DNA of 32,674 nucleotides from Alphaproteobacteria bacterium (GCA_017477185.1 JAFUXF010000026.1:66215-98888), one strand, 5' to 3'; positions 17,382 to 26,025 are shown, counted from the first letter of the stretch. Program-made: numbers and translations. The notes: generated by a model not told the origin, from the letters alone.

Positions 17382-17732
17382 TTACCAAGCATTTTTGATA
17401 TACTGAATAGTACAGGGAAATGTAATTAAAATTGCGTCAAAACGTATATTATAATTTGCATATTGAGGATTTCTCTTAAGAAAAGCCAGCGCACCTCGGC
17501 GTATTCTTTGTTGTTGTTGCGGTTTGATGGCATAGGCTGCTCGTTCTATATCAGAGCGTTTTTTGACCTCAACAAAGACCAGCGTATTTCCGCGTTTTGC
17601 AATAAAATCAACTTCTCCGGCATGTGTCCCTTTACCGGTTATTTCATTACATGCAATAATTCGATATCCGCGCAAACGCATAAACCACCGCGCCATAGAT
17701 TCAGCTAAATGTCCGGCAGTATTATTGTTCAT
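17382..17732 (-). CDS. yraN: YraN family protein (UPF0102, restriction-endonuclease-like fold)
   Basis: The 116-residue protein belongs to the UPF0102 family of nuclease-like proteins whose exact role is unsettled, with links to recombination in other bacteria. The N-terminus GHLAESMARWFMRLRGYRI and the core GEVDFIAKRG followed by LVFVEVKKR give the E, D and ExK residues of the PD-(D/E)xK nuclease fold. It overlaps the end of rsmI by 11 bases and is surely cotranscribed with it. rsmI, yraN and an LpoA-type gene also cluster in E. coli (yraL, yraM, yraN). Confidence 0.9.
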   Translation of the reverse strand: MNNNTAGHLAESMARWFMRLRGYRIIACNEITGKGTHAGEVDFIAKRGNTLVFVEVKKRSDIERAAYAIKPQQQQRIRRGALAFLKRNPQYANYNIRFDAILITFPCTIQYIKNAW

Positions 17733-18552
17733 TTTTTATTCTCAAGGCTAATTCATAAACCTCATTTTTACTGAGATTATATTCGGAAACAAGATCTTTA
17801 ACTGCTGATTTTAAGGGCATTTTTGCCATTTTTTGCTTTAACAAACCTTCAATATCTATATTTGTTTCATCTTCTTCCGGTGGCGCAATCATAATAACAA
17901 TTTCCCCTTTAGGGGTGTTTTCGGTATAATGAGTGATCAGTTCTTCGGCTGTTCCGCGTTGACATTCCTCATACATTTTGGTTAGTTCTCTGGCAACAGC
18001 CACCTCTCGAAAATGATATATGTTTTTGATAGCTGACAGCGTTTTCAGCAACCGCGGGGCTGTTTCATAAATAACTAATGTTGTTTTGATATCTTTTAAA
18101 TCCTGCAAAAAATCGACTCTGGCTTTTTCTTTATTAGGAACGAATCCGGCAAACATAAAGCGGTTTGTCGGTAAGCCGGATAACTGTAAAGCGGTAATAA
18201 CGGCACAGCACCCAGGGACAGAGGTCACATAAATCCCCTGCTCTCGACACTTACGCACAATTTTATACCCAGGGTCAGAAATCAGTGGAGAACCGGCATC
18301 GCTTATCAAGGCAACACTTTTCCCTTCTGCTAATAAAGCCAGTAAGCGAGGAGATTGCTCCTCCTCATTATAATTCTGATAAATTATAAATTCTCTTGCA
18401 CAGCTTATTCCCAATAAGTTAAACAACTTTTTGGTCACACGGGAATCCTCACAAGCAATAACATCTGCCTCCTTTAGAACTTGAACTGCTCTTGGCGATA
18501 TATCGTTTATGTTTCCTATTGGTGAAGCAACAATATATAATCCGTTTTTCAT
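17722..18552 (-). CDS. rsmI: 16S rRNA (cytidine(1402)-2'-O)-methyltransferase RsmI
   Basis: RsmI methylates the ribose of C1402 in the decoding centre of 16S rRNA using S-adenosylmethionine. The tetrapyrrole-methylase fold is recognisable from GLYIVASPIGNINDISPRA, the segment ADVIACEDSRVTKKL, the SAM loop ALISDAGSPLISDPGYKIV and the VPGCCAVITALQLSGLPT block. At 276 residues it has the usual length. It is the first gene of a minus-strand pair with yraN and is divergent from the LpoA-like lipoprotein gene. No strong ribosome site is visible before the ATG. Confidence 0.96.
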   Translation of the reverse strand: MKNGLYIVASPIGNINDISPRAVQVLKEADVIACEDSRVTKKLFNLLGISCAREFIIYQNYNEEEQSPRLLALLAEGKSVALISDAGSPLISDPGYKIVRKCREQGIYVTSVPGCCAVITALQLSGLPTNRFMFAGFVPNKEKARVDFLQDLKDIKTTLVIYETAPRLLKTLSAIKNIYHFREVAVARELTKMYEECQRGTAEELITHYTENTPKGEIVIMIAPPEEDETNIDIEGLLKQKMAKMPLKSAVKDLVSEYNLSKNEVYELALRIKNEQ

Positions 18553-18565
18553 ATCTACTTTACTT

Positions 18566-18593
18566 TTGCTTTTTTTTAATATATTTCTATTCT
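18566..18593 (+). promoter_or_regulatory. Candidate promoter of the LpoA-like lipoprotein gene
   Basis: TTGCTT at 18566-18571 and TATTCT at 18588-18593 are 16 bases apart, in the short divergent gap after rsmI. This position supports the GTG start at 18624 rather than a start inside rsmI. Confidence 0.4.
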
Positions 18594-18623
18594 TATGATT
18601 TTATATTTTGGGGTAAAAAGCAA

Positions 18624-20024
18624 GTGTTAAAAAAATTATCTTCTTTTTTTATTATTTTGGTTTTGTGTGGTTGTGCTTCTCAGGGAATCCGAACCAACGG
18701 CGGGCAAAATGAACTCTATACCGAAACGAATGAGATAAATGTGGTCAAACGTAATGATTTCAGAGTCGGTGTTTTATTGCCTTTGAGCGGAGAATTTGCT
18801 AAACAAGGTATGGGGCTCAAAAATGCAACCATGATGGCAATGGATGATATCAATGACAGCGGCTTAATTTTGCAATATTATGACACTAAGGGGACACCCG
18901 AAGGAGCCTCAATTGCGATTGAAAACGCCCTAAATCAAAATGCTCAACTCATTATCGGGCCTATGCTGAGTTCTTCTGTTCAGGCTATTACGCCGGCCGT
19001 TAAAGGAAGGAATGTTCCGGTTATTGCTTTTAACTCTGCTTCAGAGGTTTTACAAGACGGCATTTATACTTTAGGACTCTTACTTGATGAACAAGTTGAG
19101 CGAGTTATTGCTTACAGTGTTCAAAAAGGGCGGACTCGTTTTGGCTTGCTTATTCCTGATAACAGTACAGGGATTGCTGTTGCTCGAGCTGCGGTTAAAG
19201 CCGCTAAAAAAAATGGCGCAACAGTAACAGCTATTGCTTTTTATAAACCTGGAACGACAGACTTTACCGACCTTCTTAAAAACATGACACAATATTCTAA
19301 GCGTTCTGCAACATTAGAACAAATGAAAGCACAATATAAATCTTCTGCCGCTGCGGGAAATACCGATGCTGTTCAGAAAATGAAGCACTTGGAAAAATTA
19401 GACAGTTATGGAGATGTCGGCTTTGATACCGTATTGATTCCTGATTACGGTGCTACATTAAAATCCGCTGTTGCCATGTTCGGTTATTATGATGTTTTTT
19501 CACCTGAAGTTAAATTTATCGGAACGTCTATTTGGGAGAATACCAGCCTAAATAAAGAATCTACGATGCGCGGCAGTTGGTATCCGGCATTGTCACGTCA
19601 GAACAGTTCTTACTTTGTTAATAAATACACTGAGCTGTTTGGCGAACGCCCGTCAAGTTTGTATGCTTTCGGTTATGATGCGGTTGCTCTTGCCTCGGCA
19701 ATTTCTCGCCAAGGAAGCGATAATCTTAATGCCAAAATCACAAACCCTGAAGGGTATCTCGGTATTAACGGCGTTTTCAGATTTTTTAATAACGGCTATA
19801 ATCAACACAGTTTAGATATTAAAGAAATTCGTGATAGCGGCAATTATATCGTCGATGCCGCCCCACGGAAATTTATAACTAATGATAATATTGACGCTAT
19901 AGAAACAATTCCATCTTACAAACCGACTATTTATGGCAAAAATCAACAAACTGCAGAAATGTTGATTTTTGGCAACCTATTATCGAAAAATAATACTCAA
20001 CTGCAAGCTGTTCCTGTTTATTAG
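18624..20024 (+). CDS. LpoA-like lipoprotein, periplasmic-binding-protein fold (penicillin-binding protein activator)
   Basis: This is probably an outer-membrane lipoprotein that activates a peptidoglycan synthase. I chose the GTG at 18624. It gives a signal peptide ending in the lipobox LCGC (lipidated C17) and avoids a 61-base overlap with the divergent rsmI, and a GGGG site lies upstream. Residues about 45-466 form a type I periplasmic-binding fold: RVGVLLPLSGEFAKQGMGLK, then LIIGPMLSSSVQAI, VPVIAFNSAS and ERPSSLYAFGYDAVALA. The rsmI/lpoA/yraN neighbourhood supports the LpoA reading over an amino-acid ABC-transporter binding protein, for which no permease is nearby. The product is 466 residues and lacks the N-terminal TPR domain of E. 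coli LpoA. Confidence 0.85.
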   Translation: MLKKLSSFFIILVLCGCASQGIRTNGGQNELYTETNEINVVKRNDFRVGVLLPLSGEFAKQGMGLKNATMMAMDDINDSGLILQYYDTKGTPEGASIAIENALNQNAQLIIGPMLSSSVQAITPAVKGRNVPVIAFNSASEVLQDGIYTLGLLLDEQVERVIAYSVQKGRTRFGLLIPDNSTGIAVARAAVKAAKKNGATVTAIAFYKPGTTDFTDLLKNMTQYSKRSATLEQMKAQYKSSAAAGNTDAVQKMKHLEKLDSYGDVGFDTVLIPDYGATLKSAVAMFGYYDVFSPEVKFIGTSIWENTSLNKESTMRGSWYPALSRQNSSYFVNKYTELFGERPSSLYAFGYDAVALASAISRQGSDNLNAKITNPEGYLGINGVFRFFNNGYNQHSLDIKEIRDSGNYIVDAAPRKFITNDNIDAIETIPSYKPTIYGKNQQTAEMLIFGNLLSKNNTQLQAVPVY

Positions 20025-20083
20025 GCTTATTTTTCGCTTGCAAAAATAGCGAATATCGGCAATATTGTCTGTAATTTATAACT

Positions 20084-20179
20084 AAAGGAGAGTTATGGGT
20101 CAGGGCTTCGCCAATCCGGTCAGGTTCGGAAGGAAGCAGCCGTAACGAATAACCTTGAGGTCATCAGCTCTCCACCTTT
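20084..20179 (+). ncRNA. ffs: 4.5S RNA (signal recognition particle RNA)
   Basis: The conserved SRP core GGTCAGGTTCGG followed by AAGGAAGCAGCC is present at about 20118-20141, forming the Ffh-binding tetraloop hairpin GTTCGGAAGG. The ends GGAGAG (20087-20092) and CTCTCC (20168-20173) pair to close the rod, and AAGG and CCTT extend it. It is a small, Alu-less bacterial form of about 95 bases. The exact ends are estimated. Its position immediately before dnaX is a common one. Confidence 0.95.
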
Positions 20180-20191
20180 TATTCAAAAGCT

Positions 20192-21889
20192 ATGGCAGAA
20201 GAACAAACAGATAACCAATATGTGGTGTTGGCAAGGAAGTATCGTCCGCAGAATTTTGAGGATTTGCTCGGACAGGATGCGCTTGTGCAGACGCTCACAA
20301 ATGCCATTAAAAATAATCGCCTGCACCATGCTTATATTTTAACGGGAATCCGTGGGGTCGGCAAAACAACAACAGCCCGTCTGATCGCAAAGGCTCTTAA
20401 TTGTACCGGACTTGATGGTAAAGGTGGTCCGACTATAACGCCTTGCGGTGTCTGTGAAAATTGCAAGGCCATTGCCGCCGGTCGTCATATTGATGTTTTA
20501 GAACTTGATGCGGCTTCGCGTACCGGCGTTGATGATATGCGTGAAATTTTAGATGGTGTCCGCTATAAACCAACAAATGCACGTTATAAAATTTATATTA
20601 TTGATGAAGTTCATATGCTTTCTAAAAGTGCTTTTAATGCTTTGTTAAAGACATTGGAAGAACCGCCGGCTCATGTGAAGTTTATTTTTGCAACAACCGA
20701 AATTCGCAAAGTTCCGGTTACGGTTTTGTCGCGTTGTCAACGTTTTGATTTGCAACGTTTGCGCATTGAGGATTTGTTAAAGCTGTTCCATAAGATTATT
20801 ACGGCGGAAAATATAAAAGCTGATGAAGAAGCTCTGCATATGATTGCTAAAGCAGCTGACGGATCAGCGCGTGACGGCTTATCGCTGCTGGATCAGGCAA
20901 TTTCATTGGGCGCAGGAGTTGTTAAAGCCGATATTGTTAAAAATATGATTGGGTTGGCAGACATTGCTCAAACTTTTGATTTATTTGAAAATTTAATTCT
21001 TGGCGATACCAAACAAGTTATTATTTCTTTGCAAGAACAGTATAAAAACGGAGCAGACCCGTTATCTCTCTTAAAAGATTTGATTGCGTTGACTCATTTG
21101 TTGGCAAAAGTTACTTTGGTCCCGAGTTTTCTTAATGATTCTTCCGTCAGTGAAGCGGAGCGAGAGTTTTGTGCTAAAATTCAGGCAAAAGTTTCTATCC
21201 CTATCTTATCAAAAATCTGGCAGATGATGATTAAAGGTATTGGCGAGTTACAAGTTGCTCCGGTACAAATTGATGCGCTGGAGATGATTTTAGTGAGGGT
21301 TGCCTATTCTGCCTCGTTACCAACACCTTATGAATTGTTGGACGAGGTAAAAAAAAAATCTAGCTTAGCGCAAAAACACATTCAGCCTGCCTTGCAACCT
21401 CAGCAAGCAGAATCCGCTCTTGTAGAATCTATCGTTTTACCAGCTCAAGAATCTTCTTTTTCTTCTTTTGAAAATTTAGTTTCTTTTTTGGCTGAAAAAA
21501 AATATCCGCTTATTGTTTATTCGCTTAAACATGATGTTTGCGTTAAAGAATTTTCAGCCGGTCTTATCAAAATGACTGTTTCTGATAGAGTTGGCAGAGA
21601 CTTTATCAATAATTTAATTAAAGTCTTGCGCGATACTACCGGTAGAGACTGGGGAATCGAGATTTTGAGCGGCATTATGGGGGAAACCTTAGCAGATAAA
21701 GAAGATGCCGTTTTAGCGCGTAAAGAGCGTGCCGTGATGGAATACCCTCTCGTTCGGGCAATTATGGAAGAATTTAAGGGAGCAAAAATAGAGAGTTTAA
21801 TTCGCCGTGTGCAAGAACAGAACGAATCCGTTGACGATTTAGCACCAACAGCTAATAATGATTTGAATTTTGATGAGGAGACAGACTGA
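20192..21889 (+). CDS. dnaX: DNA polymerase III subunits gamma and tau
   Basis: DnaX is the ATPase of the clamp loader, and its long form tau links polymerase cores and helicase. The ATPase domain has the Walker A loop GIRGVGKTT at residues 52-60, zinc cysteines at 71, 85, 88 and 91, and IIDEVHMLSKSAFNALL with the sensor segment FIFATTE. The collar domain ends near residue 375, and the tau-specific part runs to 565. At codons 386-389 there is a run of ten A (21349-21358). The -1 frame stops immediately (TAG at 21361-21363) and the +1 frame stops at 21366-21368. A shortened gamma form of about 390 residues is therefore likely. The stop codon overlaps the ATG of ybaB. Confidence 0.97.
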   Translation: MAEEQTDNQYVVLARKYRPQNFEDLLGQDALVQTLTNAIKNNRLHHAYILTGIRGVGKTTTARLIAKALNCTGLDGKGGPTITPCGVCENCKAIAAGRHIDVLELDAASRTGVDDMREILDGVRYKPTNARYKIYIIDEVHMLSKSAFNALLKTLEEPPAHVKFIFATTEIRKVPVTVLSRCQRFDLQRLRIEDLLKLFHKIITAENIKADEEALHMIAKAADGSARDGLSLLDQAISLGAGVVKADIVKNMIGLADIAQTFDLFENLILGDTKQVIISLQEQYKNGADPLSLLKDLIALTHLLAKVTLVPSFLNDSSVSEAEREFCAKIQAKVSIPILSKIWQMMIKGIGELQVAPVQIDALEMILVRVAYSASLPTPYELLDEVKKKSSLAQKHIQPALQPQQAESALVESIVLPAQESSFSSFENLVSFLAEKKYPLIVYSLKHDVCVKEFSAGLIKMTVSDRVGRDFINNLIKVLRDTTGRDWGIEILSGIMGETLADKEDAVLARKERAVMEYPLVRAIMEEFKGAKIESLIRRVQEQNESVDDLAPTANNDLNFDEETD

Positions 21890-22209
21890 TGATGAACATT
21901 CAAGGTTTAATGAAGCAAGCGCAAATGATGCAAAAACGCATGGAGGAGACGCAAGGTAAATTAGCTCAGCAAGAGGTTGAAGGGACAAGCGGAGCCGGTA
22001 TGGTCAAAGTTACGATGAACGGAAAGTTTGAAACTAAGAAAATCAGTATTGATAAATCTCTTATGGTTGCTGATGAGGTCGATATTTTAGAAGATTTATT
22101 GGTTGCGGCACTCAATGATGCACACGCAAAGGCGGATAAAGCTATGGAAGACGGAATGAAAGAAGTTACCGGCGGACTTAACTTGGGTGGTTTAAAATTA
22201 CCCTTCTAA
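21889..22209 (+). CDS. ybaB: YbaB/EbfC family nucleoid-associated protein
   Basis: This is a small dimeric DNA-binding protein of the nucleoid. Its 106 residues show the family pattern: NIQGLMKQAQMMQKRMEE, then VEGTSGAGMVKVTMNGK, EDLLVAALNDAHAKA, and a Gly-rich tail. It overlaps the dnaX stop codon by one base (TGATG), so translation is coupled. A second ATG three bases later could be the true start. The dnaX-ybaB-recR order is conserved and suggests a joint role in recombination or repair. Confidence 0.96.
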   Translation: MMNIQGLMKQAQMMQKRMEETQGKLAQQEVEGTSGAGMVKVTMNGKFETKKISIDKSLMVADEVDILEDLLVAALNDAHAKADKAMEDGMKEVTGGLNLGGLKLPF

Positions 22210-22229
22210 CAACATCGAAAGAAAAACTC

Positions 22230-22823
22230 TTGTCCGGAACGGAAATAGAAAAATTAGTCAAGCTGATTGCCAAACTCCCCTCTTTGGGGACACGTTCGGC
22301 ACGTCGGATTGTTTTACAACTTTTGAAAAAAAGAGAAACTGTATTGTTGCCGCTTATTCAGGGATTAACTGACGTCGCAGAACATATTAAAACTTGTGAA
22401 ATTTGCGGCAATTATGATACACAGAATCCTTGCTCTATTTGTGCAACAGAAACGAGAGACAGCAGTGTTATTTGTGTAGTACAAGATGTTGCCGATTTAT
22501 GGGCAATGGAGAGGGTTTCTTTTTTTAAGGGAAAGTATCATATTTTAGGTGGCGTGCTTTCTGCTTTAGATGGTATTACGGCAGAAGATTTGAACATTGA
22601 CAACCTCGAAAAAAGACTCCAGACTGAACCTGTCTCTGAATTGATTTTAGCCCTACCGGCAACTGTTGATGGTCAGATTACGACGCATTATCTTCTCTCT
22701 CGGTTTAAGGACTATCAGGTCAAAATTTCTACGCTCGCCCAAGGAATTCCTATGGGTGGAGAGCTTGATTATATGGATGAAGGAACCATTCAACTTGCTC
22801 TTAATTCAAGAAAAATTTTATAA
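22230..22823 (+). CDS. recR: Recombination mediator protein RecR
   Basis: RecR acts with RecF and RecO to load RecA at gaps. The N-terminal helix-hairpin-helix is LIAKLPSLGTRSARRIVLQL. The C4 zinc finger is CEICGNYDTQNPCSIC. The Toprim domain runs from VICVVQDVADLWAMER to YHILGGVLSALDGI, and the C-terminal ATP-binding-like motif is LAQGIPMGGELDYMDEGT. The start is a TTG and gives the normal 197 residues. No in-frame ATG precedes the helix-hairpin-helix. The ribosome site is weak (GAAAG), fitting dependence on upstream translation. Confidence 0.96.
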   Translation: MSGTEIEKLVKLIAKLPSLGTRSARRIVLQLLKKRETVLLPLIQGLTDVAEHIKTCEICGNYDTQNPCSICATETRDSSVICVVQDVADLWAMERVSFFKGKYHILGGVLSALDGITAEDLNIDNLEKRLQTEPVSELILALPATVDGQITTHYLLSRFKDYQVKISTLAQGIPMGGELDYMDEGTIQLALNSRKIL

Positions 22824-23004
22824 CCTTATCATTAAAAATTTTTTCTTCTTTATGTTATTCTTTCTTATGAGGTCTCTTTAGCAGAACCTTTCTTATAAAA
22901 TTTTTGTTACAAAAGTTTTACAAAAAAGTTAGTGCATTTTTAATAAATAAATGATACTCTATAAATGTAAGGTTTTTATTAGTCTATTTTTTAGGAGAAC
23001 TATC

Positions 23005-23382
23005 ATGAAATTTATTAAAAATAACTTTTGGACAATTTGCTCTTGGGCTTTTGTTCTGACATTAATCGCTGCCGATTCTTTTGCTTCAGCGGGAGGGGCT
23101 GGATCTTCTTTGATGACCACAGCTCAAACAAAAATGATTCACATCTTTTCTTCTGTTAAAACAATTACCTTTATTATCGGCGGTTTCGGTTTGGTCGGTA
23201 TTGCTTACCAAGCAGCTATCGGTAAAGTGAACTGGAAATGGTTTGCCGGTCTTGCAGTCGGCTTAGCATTACTCGCTGCTGCCGGTGCTATTATTGAATA
23301 TGCAACAGGAGACACAGGCTTTTCCGGAACTGACGCACATACAGGTTTAGATGATTCATTCTCGGATGGACAGAGTTATTAA
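23005..23382 (+). CDS. VirB2/TrbC-like pilin
   Basis: The 125-residue protein has a signal peptide of about 29 residues ending in SFASA. Two hydrophobic helices follow (FIIGGFGLVGIAYQAAIG and WFAGLAVGLALLAAAGAII), separated by the short basic loop KVNWKW. This is the plan of VirB2/TrbC pilins of type IV secretion systems. The ATG at 23005 has an AGGAGAA site 5 bases upstream, so I prefer it to the longer reading from 22951. The tail is polar and Gly/Asp/Ser-rich. No other secretion-system gene lies in the window; the gene stands alone between recR and tsaB with its own terminator. Confidence 0.7.
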   Translation: MKFIKNNFWTICSWAFVLTLIAADSFASAGGAGSSLMTTAQTKMIHIFSSVKTITFIIGGFGLVGIAYQAAIGKVNWKWFAGLAVGLALLAAAGAIIEYATGDTGFSGTDAHTGLDDSFSDGQSY

Positions 23383-23470
23383 TAAATTTCCCATATTATT
23401 ATGTCTGAATCGTGAAGAGGAAGAATTCTCTTTCTCCTATCGGTTATAAATTAATACATCTACAAACAAA

Positions 23471-23508
23471 GACCTCCGCTATAGCAATATAACGGAGGTT
23501 GCTTTTTT
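23471..23508 (+). terminator. Rho-independent terminator after the pilin-like gene
   Basis: ACCTCCG-C-TATA pairs with TATA-A-CGGAGGT around a GCAA tetraloop, with one mismatch, followed by GC and six T residues. It lies about 90 bases after the stop codon. Confidence 0.9.
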
Positions 23509-23522
23509 ATCTTACTATAAAT

Positions 23523-24197
23523 TTATCCTTTAATACAAACATCCGGTGCTCTCAGATAGAGCGGTTTAGGATAATTGTGTTCTTTTTTACGATATTTGTT
23601 CAATCCGCATAAGGCTAATTCTTTAATGTCCAACTCTTGAGAAGGAATAATAGCGTGCAGACTTAATCCGGTCTTAGAGTTTAAAAACCGCTCCACACCA
23701 TCGCCTAAAAAAGTTATTTTCTTTTGTCTTAGTGCCGCGATAATATCGTCTCTGTTAGCGGCAGAAGGCGCACTTATCGGCTTTAGATGTTCATCAAACA
23801 ATTGGTAATAAAAATCTTCACGTTTGGTCTCAATAACCACCGCGTTCACTTGCGCAATTTGCTCAGGTGTCCAAGCCAGTGTGCGAATATAGGCTTCAAA
23901 AGCATTCACACCCAAGACTTCTAATTGAGGGCAAGCTAAACCGAATGCTCGCGCGGCAGAAATACTTGAGCGAACACCGGTAAAAGACCCCGGACCGACA
24001 CAAACAACCAACAAGGTTATTTGCTTAAATTCAATTTGATGCCTTTTCAGCATTCTATCAATCTCCGGCAACAACGTTTCGGCTTGACCGAAATCCATTT
24101 CTTGTCTGAAAACATCCAGACACTGCTCCTCATTAAACAAGGCTATAGAACAGGCTGCTGCTGTCGTATCAAAGGCTAATGTGTACATTTTATTCAC
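23523..24197 (-). CDS. tsaB: tRNA threonylcarbamoyladenosine biosynthesis protein TsaB
   Basis: TsaB is the scaffold partner of TsaD in making the t6A37 modification of ANN-decoding tRNAs. The ASKHA-fold N-terminus YTLAFDTTAAACSIALF and the signature VGPGSFTGVRSSISAARAFG are diagnostic. The remainder is the short, divergent C-terminal half typical of TsaB rather than TsaD. A GTG at 24197 and an ATG at 24188 are both possible starts. The ATG gives 221 residues beginning MYTLAFD and seems more natural. No clear ribosome site is seen. The neighbouring gene is divergent and tightly packed. Confidence 0.94.
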   Translation of the reverse strand: MNKMYTLAFDTTAAACSIALFNEEQCLDVFRQEMDFGQAETLLPEIDRMLKRHQIEFKQITLLVVCVGPGSFTGVRSSISAARAFGLACPQLEVLGVNAFEAYIRTLAWTPEQIAQVNAVVIETKREDFYYQLFDEHLKPISAPSAANRDDIIAALRQKKITFLGDGVERFLNSKTGLSLHAIIPSQELDIKELALCGLNKYRKKEHNYPKPLYLRAPDVCIKG

Positions 24198-24212
24198 TTT
24201 TGTTTTTTATTA

Positions 24213-24240
24213 TTTGCTTATTCTTGCTTTATAGTATACT
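24213..24240 (+). promoter_or_regulatory. Candidate promoter of the PAS-protein gene
   Basis: TTTGCT at 24213-24218 and TATACT at 24235-24240 are 16 bases apart. The -10 box is good and the -35 poor. The predicted start near 24247 argues against initiation at 24179. Confidence 0.35.
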
Positions 24241-24280
24241 TTTTAGGAAGAAACAACTATTTTATGTTTATGGCAAAAAA

Positions 24281-25990
24281 ATGAATAAAGAGCTTATGCT
24301 TGATATGTTCTACGCTGCACCGGAATTGTGGTATATTCTGTTTACGGTGTTTTTGCTTCTACTCATTTTTTTATTCTCTGCCGAAATTAAAGTCCTTAAA
24401 TTAACGCAAAAAAACTATTTTATCAATCGTGATCGTGAGCGTTATGCTGAAACACTCTATGCTTCCAAAGATGGTTATTTTGCTTTTATTTATCCGGATG
24501 AAAGTGTTAATGATCCGCAAAATTTTATTAAAGAGCGATGCTCTCGACGATTGGCTGTTATTTTGGATTTAGCTCAAGGGACGGCCTCAACTTTTGAAGA
24601 TGTTTTGAAATGCTTTTATAAAGAAGATGCCAAAAAAATTCAAAAATATGTTTATTTGATGCGAGAAGACGGTGTTTCTTTTGAAGAAAAATTCGTTTTA
24701 AAAAACGGTAATCGTCAACTTCGTTTAAGTGGGGCGCGCATTAATGCAAACGATGGTAATTTATATTGTGATATGGTGTGGTTTCGCGATATTACTGAAG
24801 AATCGTCTTATATTACTGTACTCGAAGATGAGCGAAAATCAGCCATTTTATGCTCACGGCAGTTAGAAGATATTATTGATAACCTCCCTTATCCTGCTTG
24901 GTTGCGCGATGAACAACATCAATTGGTTCTTATTAACAAAAAGTATTTATCCTTTATTAAAGGTGCCAATAAACGCGATGTTATTGAGCATCAAGCGGAA
25001 ATAACCACTGTGGCCGGTAACAGTGTTTCTAGACAGCTCGCAGAACAAGCAGTGCTTCAGAATCGTGCACAAAAACAAGAAATAAATCTTATTTTGAATG
25101 GGGATCATCGTTCTTTTGAAGTCTTTGAGAATCCTTTTCATCTTGGCGAATATCTTGATAAAATCTGGACCGTCGGTACTTTGGTTGATATTACTGAACT
25201 AGATACGCTAAAGAGAAACTTGGTATTACACCAAAATGCCCATTTAGGAATTTTAGGCGCATTAGGAACGGCTTTTGCCGTCTTCGGTAAAGATTACAAA
25301 CTTTCTTTTTATAACAAGGCCTTTGTTTCTTTATGGCAACAAGACAGTCATTGGCTTGAGGGACATCCTTCCTATTCTTCTTTTTTAGAAAACATTAGAG
25401 AAAAAAGATTGTTGCCGGAAGTTCCTGACTTCAAATCATATAAAAACGGTGAGATGGAGGCTTTTTCCTCGGTTCTGGAGCCTAAAGAAGATTTACTCCA
25501 TTTGCCTAACGGGAATACTATTCGTCGCATCCGTTCTCCATACCCGATGGGAGGATTGGTTTTTGCCTTTGAAGACGTATCTGACAGACTTGCAACACAG
25601 CAGGCATATAATGCTTTATTACAGGTTCAACAAGAGCTCCTTGATAATTTGTTTGATACGGTCATTATCTTTGGTTCTAACGGTCGTTTAAAAGCATATA
25701 ATCACGCCTATTTATCCCTCTGGCAACTTGATGATATCTTTTTACAAAAAGAACCAAGTATTGCTGAATTATTGGAAGAAAAGCGGAAATTTTTTGATAA
25801 CGTAGAGAATTGGCAGGAACTGAAAGAGGATATTCTTGCTCACCTGATGAACGCAAATACCAAGACATTCCGCCTCTCGAGAAATGATGGTGTTCAAATA
25901 GATGTCGTTTCTTCTTTACTTTCTGATGATTCTATTATGGTTACAGGAAAAATTTTGGAGCAAGAATATGATACTAATGGCTCAAAATAA
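24281..25990 (+). CDS. Membrane-anchored PAS-domain sensor protein lacking a kinase domain
   Basis: This is probably a signal-sensing protein. From the ATG at 24281 it has 569 residues: one membrane helix at about 16-34 and then several PAS-type units. These include a unit with DITEESSY at its end, one starting IIDNLPYPAWLRDEQHQLVL and ending VDITEL, one with GTAFAVFGKDYKLSFYN and ending FEDVSDRL, and a last unit LLDNLFDTVIIFGSNGRLKA. This matches the front part of large alphaproteobacterial PAS histidine kinases, but the dimerisation helix with the H-box and the ATPase domain are absent. The protein ends at a normal stop. An earlier in-frame ATG at 24179 would overlap tsaB and its promoter. 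There is no convincing ribosome site. Confidence 0.75.
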   Translation: MNKELMLDMFYAAPELWYILFTVFLLLLIFLFSAEIKVLKLTQKNYFINRDRERYAETLYASKDGYFAFIYPDESVNDPQNFIKERCSRRLAVILDLAQGTASTFEDVLKCFYKEDAKKIQKYVYLMREDGVSFEEKFVLKNGNRQLRLSGARINANDGNLYCDMVWFRDITEESSYITVLEDERKSAILCSRQLEDIIDNLPYPAWLRDEQHQLVLINKKYLSFIKGANKRDVIEHQAEITTVAGNSVSRQLAEQAVLQNRAQKQEINLILNGDHRSFEVFENPFHLGEYLDKIWTVGTLVDITELDTLKRNLVLHQNAHLGILGALGTAFAVFGKDYKLSFYNKAFVSLWQQDSHWLEGHPSYSSFLENIREKRLLPEVPDFKSYKNGEMEAFSSVLEPKEDLLHLPNGNTIRRIRSPYPMGGLVFAFEDVSDRLATQQAYNALLQVQQELLDNLFDTVIIFGSNGRLKAYNHAYLSLWQLDDIFLQKEPSIAELLEEKRKFFDNVENWQELKEDILAHLMNANTKTFRLSRNDGVQIDVVSSLLSDDSIMVTGKILEQEYDTNGSK

Positions 25991-26025
25991 GAATATGGTA
26001 AATTATAAGGATAAGGAGATAAATA

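Noticed and set aside
18492-18623. Longer N-terminus of the LpoA-like gene from the ATG at 18492
   Set aside because: It would overlap rsmI and hide the lipoprotein signal peptide. The GTG at 18624 begins the signal peptide correctly.
24179-24280. Longer start of the PAS gene, with an extra hydrophobic segment
   Set aside because: It overlaps the tsaB start and lies across the candidate promoter, so translated sequence there is probably fortuitous. The extra hydrophobic stretch keeps some doubt.
24264-24284. Six-codon leader MFMAKK overlapping the PAS gene start
   Set aside because: The AGGAAG site is 13 bases away and is at or before the predicted transcription start. Support is too thin.
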